IMG/VR virus record: IMGVR_UViG_3300032223_001961
Location: 1 to 22,594 of that record
Length of the DNA: 22,594 bases
Reading direction: 5' to 3' (one strand)
DNA from: a virus
A program made the translations under genes and the position numbers. Below are positions 14,308 to 21,683 of this stretch, piece after piece. Under the pieces are notes generated by a model. That model was not told where the DNA came from and did not search any database. It worked only from the letters and a program-made list of their open reading frames with translations. Position 1 is the stretch's first letter, and the number at the start of each line of letters is the position of its first letter.

Positions 14308-15396
14308 TTATAGAGCACATGCTCCACCAGCACAACCTTGTTCTTCAACAATAGGTTGTTTTATTTCGTTAGTTTTATTTTCCATTGCAGTTTGCTTATC
14401 ACCATCGTCAGTATTAGCATAATATAGATTCTTCAATCCATACTTGTATGCCAACAAAATATCTTTAATAACAACTTCAACAGGAACCTTATTCTTTTCG
14501 TACCTAGACGGAATATAGTAAGTATTGACACTGATACTCATATCCGTGAACTTTTGAATGGCCGCAGCAACTTTCAAATAACCTTCGTTGCTTGGCATGT
14601 CAAATGCAAATGTATAATTTTCCTTATACTTGTCAATTCCGGGCACAACCACAGGCAATATGTTTGATTTGCTGCCCTTGAAACTGATCGCACTACGAGG
14701 GGGTTCAATTCCGTTGGTACTGCTTTGAATTACGCTACTTGATTCCACAGGCATACAAGCAGTGAGGGTACTATGACGCATTCCATACTTTTTGATATCT
14801 TCACGAAGAGATTCCCAATCGCAATGTAATTTTTCAGTAATAAATTCGTCAACGTCTCTTTTGTATGTATCAATTGGAAGAATTCCTTGGCTAAATTTGG
14901 TTCTGTCAAACTTCTCACATTTACCAAGTTCTTTGGCCATTTGAACACTAGCCTTTATCAAATAATAACTAGTCTTTTCCATCCAAGAGGCAACCAAGTT
15001 TGGAGCTTTCTTGTCCCAATACTTGAGTCCTTCTTTAGCCAACAATGCTGCCAAATTGCTTACACCTACACCCAAACTACGACGCTTCTTAGCGAAATTC
15101 TCAGCAGCAGGCACAAAGTAATTTTGATGTTCAATCAGTGCATCCAACATTCTGACAATAATATCACATACACTTTCCATTTCGGTATCATCCTTGATTT
15201 CCAACCAATTTAATGCTGCCAAAATACAAACGCCAATTTCTCCATTTGGATCGTTAACGTCGTTAATTGCGATTAGTGGATGATTGACCTCAAGGCAATT
15301 ATGAACTAATATATTATTTGCATAAAAATTATGATTATCTTTTACAGTAATGTCATAGACATCCGATTTTTCTTTTATTTTTTTAATTTTTAACAT
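14308..15396 (-). CDS. nrdA: Ribonucleotide reductase large subunit, C-terminal half with split-intein C-fragment
   Basis: This 362-residue protein begins with 33 residues of intein C-fragment and continues as NrdA from Cys34. The extein begins CLEVNHPL, so the thiyl-radical cysteine (C439 in E. coli) and the glutamate E441 are here. Also present are the second redox cysteine (GEIGVCILAALNW), NGIEPPR, the radical-transfer tyrosines (LKNLYYANTDDG) and the C-terminal cysteine pair (GCAGGACAL). It starts 14 bases inside the end of the endonuclease gene, which contains an AGAGGA about 10 bases before the ATG. Joined to the N-half, the enzyme has 433 plus 329 residues, 762 in all, against 761 in E. 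coli. It cannot work without splicing. Confidence 0.95.
   Translation of the reverse strand: MLKIKKIKEKSDVYDITVKDNHNFYANNILVHNCLEVNHPLIAINDVNDPNGEIGVCILAALNWLEIKDDTEMESVCDIIVRMLDALIEHQNYFVPAAENFAKKRRSLGVGVSNLAALLAKEGLKYWDKKAPNLVASWMEKTSYYLIKASVQMAKELGKCEKFDRTKFSQGILPIDTYKRDVDEFITEKLHCDWESLREDIKKYGMRHSTLTACMPVESSSVIQSSTNGIEPPRSAISFKGSKSNILPVVVPGIDKYKENYTFAFDMPSNEGYLKVAAAIQKFTDMSISVNTYYIPSRYEKNKVPVEVVIKDILLAYKYGLKNLYYANTDDGDKQTAMENKTNEIKQPIVEEQGCAGGACAL
15298..15396 (-). other. Split intein C-fragment (33 residues) in NrdA
   Basis: Residues 1-33 (MLKIKKIKEKS to ILVHN) contain intein block F (VYDITVKDNHNFYANN) and block G (ILVHN) with the terminal asparagine that cyclises. The next residue is the +1 cysteine. 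The sequence closely resembles, from memory, the C-fragment of the NrdA-2 split intein described from marine metagenomes. The coding DNA is markedly AT-rich relative to the extein beside it. Confidence 0.93.
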
Positions 15397-16144
15397 GTTT
15401 CAAAAGTCCTCTTTTTAAGTTTAAAATTTTTATTTTTTCATCATCCGAATATAACATGTAATTATTTTTACCATTGTTATACCAATTTCTACCAATTATT
15501 GATTTAGATAAGTTTTCACATCTCGTTTTGTCTCTCTTATCATACACGAAATCAGAATCATTAAAATCAATTTTTCTATTTTTTAATTCACTCTTTAGAT
15601 GTTTTAAAAAACCAATTCTACCCTCGCCGTTGAATCTAAATTTTGTGTAGTTTACAGGTAATTTTTTTGTTTTGCAAAAATTAAACCATTGTCTGAATAT
15701 TAATTTTTTATTAGATTTATAATACTCAATGGCTTCTTCAATTATCTGGGTGTCTGTGTATCCAGAATAATTAGGATTTTTATCTCCAGTTGAAAGTTTT
15801 TTTCGTATTTTAATAAATTTTTTATATTTTTTATTATCTAAAGCGTTTATTATATCTCCACCATCTCCACCTTCCGTTGAATTTAATCCACATTTAAATG
15901 TATCATATTGTTTAATGTAATTTTTTTCTAATTGTTTAGCTTCAATCTCATCGTTACATTCAATTAATATTTTAGATATTATATTTTTAGGTCCATGTTT
16001 TCTGATATGTCTATAGAATTTTGTATCTATACCGCTTAATGCATTTAAAATATGTTTATGTAATCTTTTTTCTAGAGACTTTGACGTATATCCGATATAA
16101 GATTTGTCACAAATAGTATGCATATAGATTATATATTTTTTCAT
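15383..16144 (-). CDS. GIY-YIG homing endonuclease, free-standing, inside the split nrdA locus
   Basis: This 253-residue protein has its GIY-YIG domain at residues 1-95. YIIYMHTICDKSYIGYTS gives the two-part signature (IIY in place of GIY, then YIG). The catalytic arginine is in LEKRLHKH, the glutamate in EAKQLEKNYIKQYD and the asparagine in CGLNSTEGGDGG. A NUMOD3-like GDKNPNYSG follows, then helical DNA-binding regions and a C-terminal WYNNGKNNYML motif common in phage homing enzymes. It would cut nrdA alleles lacking the insertion and drive homing of the cassette. The start has no Shine-Dalgarno and sits 6 bases after a 16-bp hairpin, so translation should be low. Its end overlaps the C-half start by 14 bases. 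Confidence 0.92.
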   Translation of the reverse strand: MKKYIIYMHTICDKSYIGYTSKSLEKRLHKHILNALSGIDTKFYRHIRKHGPKNIISKILIECNDEIEAKQLEKNYIKQYDTFKCGLNSTEGGDGGDIINALDNKKYKKFIKIRKKLSTGDKNPNYSGYTDTQIIEEAIEYYKSNKKLIFRQWFNFCKTKKLPVNYTKFRFNGEGRIGFLKHLKSELKNRKIDFNDSDFVYDKRDKTRCENLSKSIIGRNWYNNGKNNYMLYSDDEKIKILNLKRGLLKHVKN

Positions 16145-16149
16145 ATGAA

Positions 16150-16197
16150 TGAATGGTTTACTTCATATAAGTATGAATCAGTGAAGTAAACCATTCA
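16150..16197 (-). repeat. 16-bp perfect inverted repeat (hairpin) before the endonuclease start
   Basis: Arms 16150-16165 and 16182-16197 are exact complements (GAATGGTTTACTTCA on the plus strand, plus one outer pair) with a 16-base loop. In minus-strand RNA the 3' arm ends 6 bases before the endonuclease ATG and occupies the ribosome-binding region. No U tract follows, so RBS masking or mRNA processing is more likely than termination. Confidence 0.75.
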
Positions 16198-16203
16198 ATT
16201 ATT

Positions 16204-17820
16204 TTATATAATATCTAATATATCCGATTCATTTAAATCTTTAGCTTTCACATATCCTCGGTTTTTAGTAAAAATTAAATGATCTTCGGTACATTTTATT
16301 TCAAATCCCGTTTCTTCATCAATAATTTCTATCAAATTCACATCAATTCCGGTTATATTTGAATTTAAAACTTCTTTATAAGAAATTTCTTGAGTGTTTA
16401 TATCCTTTGACAATACACTTATGCTTTTATTTTGTTTAAATATTTCGTCTAGTTCTTTCATTGACAATTTCATCGGAATATTATCAACGATACAAGATAC
16501 TTGAGTGTCTGGATGTAAACAAAGATTGCTTGTATCTACTTGATCAAGCCAACTACCATGTTCATTTGCATGATCCACAAACATTGTATAAATTCTACCA
16601 GTTTCAAGACGTTCTTTTGCAAGCAATCCCATCAGTTCTCTTGCAGGAATCTTTTTCTTAAATTTGATATTTTTGTTGGCCTCTGCCTTTTCATACAATT
16701 CTTTGAAATTTGGCAATCCAAAATTATTCCAAAGACTTGGGCATTCATGATAACTGAACAGTGTCACATCCTTATTTTGGAGGAATCGTTCAAAAATTAA
16801 TTTATCTAACCCAATGCAATAGTCTAGTTTACGAACGCGATTGTCATCTGTTCCTGCATTGTTTTTCAACACAAGAATGTCCATAATATCGTAATGGAAC
16901 CAAGCGAAATTTACAGTAGCACTACCACCACGAATTCCGTTTTGATGACAACTCTTTACAGTGGATTCAAATGCTTTACTAAATGGAATTGGTCCTGTGT
17001 GTATCACTTCACCGTTCCTAATAGGAGCATTTGTAGCACGCAATCGGCTCAAGTTTAATCCAATACCGTAACGACTTGCAGTTGCAAATCCTACAGCACT
17101 ATTGTTAGCAAATATACTGCGTAACGTATCGTCAACGGTAAACAATGAGCAACTTGCATAACTCTTCATAACAGAACGAACGCCTGCCATGATTGGGGTG
17201 GGTAAGTTAATTTTATGTTTACTGAAGTATGTGTATGCCTTCTTTACATAATCAAGACGATTCTCCTTATAATCTTTAAAGAATGTCATTGCAATCAACA
17301 TATATGCAAACTGTGGAGTTTCGTATATTTTCTTAGTTGATCTGTTTTGAATCAAGTATTTGTCACACAATTGCTTGATTCCAGCATATGTAAAATTCAA
17401 ATCTCTATCATGTTTTAGAAATTCATCAATTTTGTCAAATTCTTGTTTTGTATACCATTCTAAAATTTCCCCGTCGTATACCAAATTGGATACATTTTCC
17501 TTGACAAGATCATACAATTTAGGCGGATTTTTACCTCCCCACACTTCTTTACGAAGATGATAATTTAACAATCGTGAGGCAACATATTGATAATTTGGCT
17601 TTTCTTCGCTAATCAAATTTGCCGCAGCTTCAATCAACATACCGTGTATATCTTTGGAAGCCATGCCATCAAAAAACGACAAATGTGCATTCATTGCAAC
17701 TTCTTCAAAACTAACATTTTTTACGTTTTCAGTTGCCCATTGCAATATTTTGTTGATTTTGTCTGCGTTAAACTTTTCAACTTTTCCACTACGCTTTTTA
17801 ATAAAAATTTCTTTATTCAT
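16204..17820 (-). CDS. nrdA: Ribonucleotide reductase large subunit, N-terminal half with split-intein N-fragment
   Basis: Of 538 residues, 1-433 are NrdA and 434-538 are intein N-fragment. The start of the protein is an ATP-cone (IFIKKRSGKVEKFNADKIN to about residue 95), the allosteric activity domain. The barrel follows, with redox cysteine Cys224 (SYASCSLF), GIGLNLSRLRA, a GGSATVNFAWFHYDIMDILVLK-like stretch and ending VDTSNL. The asparagine of the catalytic N-x-C-x-E motif is on this fragment; the cysteine and glutamate are on the other. The gene follows a terminator after the helicase; no clear promoter or Shine-Dalgarno is visible. It is class I NrdA, interrupted by a known type of element and not a decayed gene. 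Confidence 0.95.
   Translation of the reverse strand: MNKEIFIKKRSGKVEKFNADKINKILQWATENVKNVSFEEVAMNAHLSFFDGMASKDIHGMLIEAAANLISEEKPNYQYVASRLLNYHLRKEVWGGKNPPKLYDLVKENVSNLVYDGEILEWYTKQEFDKIDEFLKHDRDLNFTYAGIKQLCDKYLIQNRSTKKIYETPQFAYMLIAMTFFKDYKENRLDYVKKAYTYFSKHKINLPTPIMAGVRSVMKSYASCSLFTVDDTLRSIFANNSAVGFATASRYGIGLNLSRLRATNAPIRNGEVIHTGPIPFSKAFESTVKSCHQNGIRGGSATVNFAWFHYDIMDILVLKNNAGTDDNRVRKLDYCIGLDKLIFERFLQNKDVTLFSYHECPSLWNNFGLPNFKELYEKAEANKNIKFKKKIPARELMGLLAKERLETGRIYTMFVDHANEHGSWLDQVDTSNLCLHPDTQVSCIVDNIPMKLSMKELDEIFKQNKSISVLSKDINTQEISYKEVLNSNITGIDVNLIEIIDEETGFEIKCTEDHLIFTKNRGYVKAKDLNESDILDII
16207..16521 (-). other. Split intein N-fragment (105 residues) in NrdA
   Basis: The fragment starts at Cys434 (CLHPDTQVSCI, block A). 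It ends with block B-like KCTEDHLIFTKNRGYVKAKDL, holding the TxxH motif, just before the stop. The first residue is the nucleophile for the N-to-S acyl shift. The shape and wording (IIDEETGFEIKC, NRGYVKAKDL) are very close, from memory, to the NrdA-2 N-fragment. No endonuclease domain is included; that function is in the separate GIY-YIG gene. Confidence 0.93.
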
Positions 17821-17850
17821 AAACTATTTTTTCGTATAAAATAATTATCA

Positions 17851-17917
17851 AAAAAACGGGAATTAATGTAAAAAATATTTTTTAAAATTTTTACTTTTTT
17901 ACATCTTTTCCCGTTTT
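17851..17917 (-). terminator. Terminator between the helicase gene and nrdA
   Basis: On the minus strand AAAACGGGAA (17917-17908) pairs with TTCCCGTTTT (17862-17853). A second inner stem, ATGTAAAAAA against TTTTTTACAT (17904-17895 with 17875-17866), stacks inside. T residues follow the outer arm. It sits in the 111-base gap after the helicase stop. The long inner A/T stem is unusual, but position and U tract support termination. Confidence 0.7.
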
Positions 17918-17931
17918 AATTGATATACAAT

Positions 17932-19329
17932 TTACTCTGATTCTTCCTCGTTTGTATTAGAGTTCATGTGAGCGTTCCACTTTCCACCCATCATTTTTTT
18001 GACAAGATTTTCACTCTGATTCATTTCGTTCATGACACTCATACCTTCTCTACTATTTTCAGAGAAAATTTGGATATCACCACAGCCAGCGTTCATTCTG
18101 CTTGGGAATGTTTGTCCATCAGGACCGAAACGATTTTTGATAATATGAATACGAGCAGTATTGCTTACTTTGTCTTGAACTTTACGACTCAAACTCATTA
18201 CGAAATCTGCCGTCATGATCTTACGATACGAATCGGAGATGTTATTTGCCTGAATGATGTCTTCATCCATAGCAGCTCGATTGCTTTGTGAAGCCGTCCA
18301 TATAGGTATCTGCAATTCACCTGCAACTCCACGAAGTTCTTCATAGATACCTCCAGCCTCACTGTAGCTGTTACTGTTACGTTCACTTTGTGAAGGACGT
18401 AAAATGTCAGCATAATCCACAATGATCATGTCAACCTTGGTTCCGAGGGTTTGTATACGTTCAGCATGAAGTTTCAAGCTATGAGCAGACACCGTCTTGA
18501 TTGGGAAATATTTAATAATTAATTTTCCAGGAACTTCTGCAATTTTCTTTTTGACGATATCTATATTGGATCTGATATTCTGGAAATCGATTCCAGTAAA
18601 ACATGCATCATAACGAAGCCCCACGTAGTTTTCATTCAATTCCAACGTGTAATGAAGAACATTTTTTCCTTGTCTCATCGCTTCTGCACCGAGCTTAGCA
18701 AGCAACCAACTCTTTCCACTACCTGCACAAGCAGTAATGACTCCTAGTTCTCCACTGGAGAGACCACCATCCATAATACTATCAATTTCAGACCAGTTTG
18801 TTTTGATAGTCTTTCGTGCCATCATGCTCATACGTTTCTCAATATCAATATCATATTCATGACCGATATTTCGTTCCATACCAGCTTTCATTGCAACATC
18901 AACCACATTCTTGATTTTGTCATATTGACCATTCTTCAAATGATCGACACTTTCCATAATAGCATTTTTAAGTTTCTGGTTCTTACAGAATTCAAGAAAC
19001 TGTTCTTTGATAAATTTTAAATCACTATCAGTGATTTTTTGATAAACTAGTCGCAATTGATCTACCACTGTTTGTTTCAACAACTCATTTTCAATACTAT
19101 CTACCTTTACTTTAAAAACAGCAAGAGTAGGCAGTTCCTTGTATCCTAAGAAATAACTCAACGTTTCTTTAACGATAAATTGATGAGCATCAGTTTCAAA
19201 TGACTCTGGCTCAATAATATCACTAATTCTTTCAATAAACGTTTTATCGCTCACAAGTGCACTGATGCACTTGGTTTGAAAGTCTGAACCGAATTTCTTC
19301 AGATTATCCACAATGTATTTTTCACTCAT
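17932..19329 (-). CDS. 41: Replicative DNA helicase, DnaB/gp41 family
   Basis: This 465-residue protein has an N-terminal helical domain to about residue 150, then a RecA-like motor. Walker A is ACAGSGKS at 200-207, Walker B MIIVDYADIL at 301-310, and the DnaB-type segment WTASQSNR and HIIKNRFGPDGQTFP follow. It unwinds DNA ahead of the fork as a hexamer, in T4 with the gp61 primase and loader gp59, neither of which is in this window. T4-type gp41 genes elsewhere can carry split inteins at the P-loop; here the P-loop is uninterrupted. The 72-base gap before it holds two short stem-loops (ATCTTTG/CAAAGAT and GTATCT/AGATAC) and no Shine-Dalgarno. Confidence 0.93.
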   Translation of the reverse strand: MSEKYIVDNLKKFGSDFQTKCISALVSDKTFIERISDIIEPESFETDAHQFIVKETLSYFLGYKELPTLAVFKVKVDSIENELLKQTVVDQLRLVYQKITDSDLKFIKEQFLEFCKNQKLKNAIMESVDHLKNGQYDKIKNVVDVAMKAGMERNIGHEYDIDIEKRMSMMARKTIKTNWSEIDSIMDGGLSSGELGVITACAGSGKSWLLAKLGAEAMRQGKNVLHYTLELNENYVGLRYDACFTGIDFQNIRSNIDIVKKKIAEVPGKLIIKYFPIKTVSAHSLKLHAERIQTLGTKVDMIIVDYADILRPSQSERNSNSYSEAGGIYEELRGVAGELQIPIWTASQSNRAAMDEDIIQANNISDSYRKIMTADFVMSLSRKVQDKVSNTARIHIIKNRFGPDGQTFPSRMNAGCGDIQIFSENSREGMSVMNEMNQSENLVKKMMGGKWNAHMNSNTNEEESE

Positions 19330-19401
19330 ATTTTATATAATATCAATCAGTATCTCGTATATTAAGATACTACACCCTATCTTTGTAAATCCAAAGATTT
19401 T

Positions 19402-20469
19402 TTACACCACGTAAGAATTCACTTTGCCGAACACTTCTTGTATCCACACCATACTGTTAGGAAAGTTATTTTGCATACCATCTTCCATCAACAGTTTTCC
19501 AAAATTAAATTTATCTAATTTTTGTAGTGGTTTTTCCATTATTTCATTGATTCGCAATTGACTAAATGTTTGAATTTGAGTGTCATGCAATTGCATCAAT
19601 CCGTAATTACGTTCCATTATGGATTTGTTATCCAAAATAGTATTATACAATTTATACTTACCTTTGTGAGTATCACTATAATTGTATATTTCTTGTAAAG
19701 AATATTGTTTTTCTTCTGTGAATATAGGAAAACACTTTAATATAGTTTTTAACCCTGCTCCCTGTATTCCATTTATATTATCACTGTCATCTCCTTCCAT
19801 AACACGATAATTTATAAAATTGGAACAACTAATTCCATACTCTGTCAATATTTCTGCACATCCGTACATCTTTTTCTTGGTAGGACTCCATATTTTAATT
19901 TTGTCGCTAGCAAGTTGAAGAAAGTCTTTATCAGCACTCATGATAGTCACGTTGCTATCCTTGAAGTATTGTTTAGCCAAATACGCAATTGTATCATCTG
20001 CTTCAATATGGTCTATTGCCATTGTTGTAACTGGCAGTGTATCCAAATACTTAACAGTTTTGATCAATTGAACTTTAAGGTTCTTTTCTTCTGTATCAGG
20101 ATTACTCAAATCTTCATATGATCTGTTAAGACGAATTTTACTCTTTCGTCCACTTTTGTATTCTGGATAGATCTTTCTACGTTTCAACGATCCACCATTA
20201 CCATCAGAAACTATAACGATTCTAGTTGGATTAATCAATTTTACGGCATAACCAATACTCTTTAAACATCCAGCAATACCGCCAGTATGATTGCCATTGG
20301 CGTTCATTGACGGACTTGCCATAAATGCTCTTAAAAAGGTGTTCATAAAGTCTACGATCAATACCTCTGAGTTGAGGGTCCGGTTAAGACCCTCAACTTT
20401 ATCAGACGGTTTAATTTGATCAAATAAACTAAACAACCGACGCTTCTCGCTGTCGGTGATATTGCTCAT
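19402..20469 (-). CDS. rnh: T4 RNase H-like 5'-3' exonuclease/flap nuclease
   Basis: This 355-residue protein of the PIN/FEN superfamily carries the acidic metal-binding residues in LIVDFMNTFLRAF (about 33-45), IEADDTIAYLA, MSADKDFLQLA and MEGDDSDNINGIQGAG, the last being the helix-three-turn-helix region. In T4 this enzyme removes RNA primers from Okazaki fragments. The start overlaps the uvsX stop by one base (TAATG), so the two are translationally coupled. A perfect 11-bp hairpin lies in its early codons. The C-terminal 90 residues are not recognised but match the extra C-terminal region of phage enzymes. It is slightly longer than T4 RNase H (305 residues). Confidence 0.88.
   Translation of the reverse strand: MSNITDSEKRRLFSLFDQIKPSDKVEGLNRTLNSEVLIVDFMNTFLRAFMASPSMNANGNHTGGIAGCLKSIGYAVKLINPTRIVIVSDGNGGSLKRRKIYPEYKSGRKSKIRLNRSYEDLSNPDTEEKNLKVQLIKTVKYLDTLPVTTMAIDHIEADDTIAYLAKQYFKDSNVTIMSADKDFLQLASDKIKIWSPTKKKMYGCAEILTEYGISCSNFINYRVMEGDDSDNINGIQGAGLKTILKCFPIFTEEKQYSLQEIYNYSDTHKGKYKLYNTILDNKSIMERNYGLMQLHDTQIQTFSQLRINEIMEKPLQKLDKFNFGKLLMEDGMQNNFPNSMVWIQEVFGKVNSYVV
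20370..20398 (-). repeat. 11-bp perfect hairpin inside the RNase H coding sequence
   Basis: GTTGAGGGTC at 20371-20380 and GACCCTCAAC at 20388-20397 are exact complements with one further outer pair and a 7-base loop. It encodes residues around KVEGLNRTLNSEV, 23-35 codons after the start. No U tract follows. It may affect translation or mRNA stability in the uvsX-rnh transcript. Confidence 0.55.
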
Positions 20470-21617
20470 TATTCTTCGTTTCCAGCATTTTCTTCTTCGG
20501 TATCAATCACCGCATCTTCTACAATTTGACTGTTAGGATCTTTGTATTTCATGATAACTGCATCACAAATCTTCAAATAAATTTCTTCATTCAAAGCAGA
20601 GTCAGTTTTCAATGTTGATACAAAGTCTTTGGATTGAAACTTCCATTCCTCTCCATTGTCTTTTTTGTATGTGTAATATGCACCACCTTGTTTAATCAAG
20701 TTATTGTCCTTCAAAACCTTGATCCAACTGCTATAATCAGCAATACCACTGTCAAAGTAAATTTCAAAATTTGCTTGACGTTGTGGTGGTCCCATTCGAT
20801 TTTTTACAACAACAGCCTTACACTCATTTCCGATGATTTCTTCACCTTTTTTGAGTTTTCCAGTGTTGTTCAAACGAACACGAACACTACAATGATAAGC
20901 AAGAGCCTTGCCACCAGACACAATATACTTGTCACCAAATGCCATAGCATTTAGATTTTGTCGTAATTGATTGGTGAATACGGTTAAGACCTTTTGACGA
21001 CCGATCATAGTGGTAATCTTTCTCATTGCCTTTGAGATAATGATACTCTTACCAGTGGCATAACCGTCCTTACCATGATCACTTTCCAATTCTACTTTGG
21101 TACTAGCAGCAGCAACACTGTCTACGATAATGGTGAGAATACGATCTTTGTTGCTCTTACGAACAATTGCGATCATTTGTTCCATCTTTTCAAAGATATC
21201 TTCAACGGTTTCACATTGAACATACAATAGTTTAGATAGATCAACTCCCAAACTCTTCCAGAATTCAGGTGCAGCAGCATTTTCAGTATCAATAACTACA
21301 GCAACTCCACCCTTCTTTTGAGTATTTGCAACAACGTGTGCTGACAATAAGGACTTTCCTGTTCCTTCTAATCCATTAAATTCGACCATCTTCCCAACTG
21401 GCAATCCTCCATGTGGACGATTACTAATGGCCAAATCTAACATTGATGATCCTGTTCCGATCCAATCGGAAATTTCAGCGGGGTTTTCTTGTTCATCCAA
21501 GAAATAAGCAATTTTTCCTCCTTCTTTATTTGCTTTGTTTAATTCGCTTGCTAGCAATTCAACTAATTCATCTCTCTGTGGAGATTCCGTTTGTGTAACA
21601 TGTGATTTCTTTTTCAT
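20469..21617 (-). CDS. uvsX: UvsX recombinase (RecA family)
   Basis: From the ATG at 21617 the protein has 382 residues. It is a RecA-fold strand-exchange protein: Walker A GLEGTGKS at 82-89, Walker B-like LTIIVDSVAA, the loop L1/L2 region TVFTNQLRQN and SGGKALAYHCSVRVRL, and an acidic C-terminus. T4 UvsX is of similar length (about 390). It pairs DNA strands for recombination-dependent replication and works with gp32, which is the gene just upstream. The frame extends to an ATG at 21650, but those 11 extra codons lie inside a GC-rich hairpin and read MYATTPTLYIF, so the internal ATG is preferred. It is coupled to rnh by TAATG. Confidence 0.93.
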   Translation of the reverse strand: MKKKSHVTQTESPQRDELVELLASELNKANKEGGKIAYFLDEQENPAEISDWIGTGSSMLDLAISNRPHGGLPVGKMVEFNGLEGTGKSLLSAHVVANTQKKGGVAVVIDTENAAAPEFWKSLGVDLSKLLYVQCETVEDIFEKMEQMIAIVRKSNKDRILTIIVDSVAAASTKVELESDHGKDGYATGKSIIISKAMRKITTMIGRQKVLTVFTNQLRQNLNAMAFGDKYIVSGGKALAYHCSVRVRLNNTGKLKKGEEIIGNECKAVVVKNRMGPPQRQANFEIYFDSGIADYSSWIKVLKDNNLIKQGGAYYTYKKDNGEEWKFQSKDFVSTLKTDSALNEEIYLKICDAVIMKYKDPNSQIVEDAVIDTEEENAGNEE

Positions 21618-21633
21618 AAAAATATAAAGAGTT

Positions 21634-21666
21634 GGGGTGGTAGCATACATTATATACTACCACCCC
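21634..21666 (-). terminator. GC-rich hairpin between gp32-like gene and uvsX, possible partial terminator
   Basis: On the minus strand GGGGTGGTAG (21666-21657), a 13-base loop and CTACCACCCC (21643-21634) form a perfect 10-bp stem, followed by AACTCTTTATATTTTT. The stem is strikingly GC-rich for this genome. A perfect TATAAT lies in the loop (21654-21649). It could reduce read-through from the gp32-like gene into uvsX, or protect a 3' end. Confidence 0.55.
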
Positions 21667-21683
21667 GAGATTAAACAGTAATT

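Larger units (their letters stand above)
15298..16521 (-). mobile_element. Fractured-gene cassette: split intein halves flanking a GIY-YIG homing endonuclease
   Basis: This is the whole insertion relative to an uninterrupted nrdA. It comprises intein N-fragment (105 codons plus stop), a 59-base gap with a long hairpin, a free-standing endonuclease gene, and the intein C-fragment (33 codons). Removing it joins TSNL directly to CLEVNHPL, the intact reductase motif. The insert is much more AT-rich than the exteins: my hand count gives 9 of 60 G+C at 15661-15720 and 27 of 60 at 14701-14760 in the extein. This supports a separate origin. Confidence 0.9.

Noticed and set aside
14308-17820. nrdA interrupted by a group I intron or broken by a frameshift
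   Set aside because: The junctions carry intein blocks A, B, F and G, with Cys at position 1, a terminal Asn and a +1 Cys. The C-half has its own start codon and upstream AGAGGA. A split intein explains every part; an intron or assembly error does not.
21618-21650. uvsX starting at the ATG at 21650
   Set aside because: The extra 11 codons lie inside a perfect GC-rich hairpin and give an unlikely N-terminus (MYATTPTLYIF). The ATG at 21617 gives a normal UvsX length.
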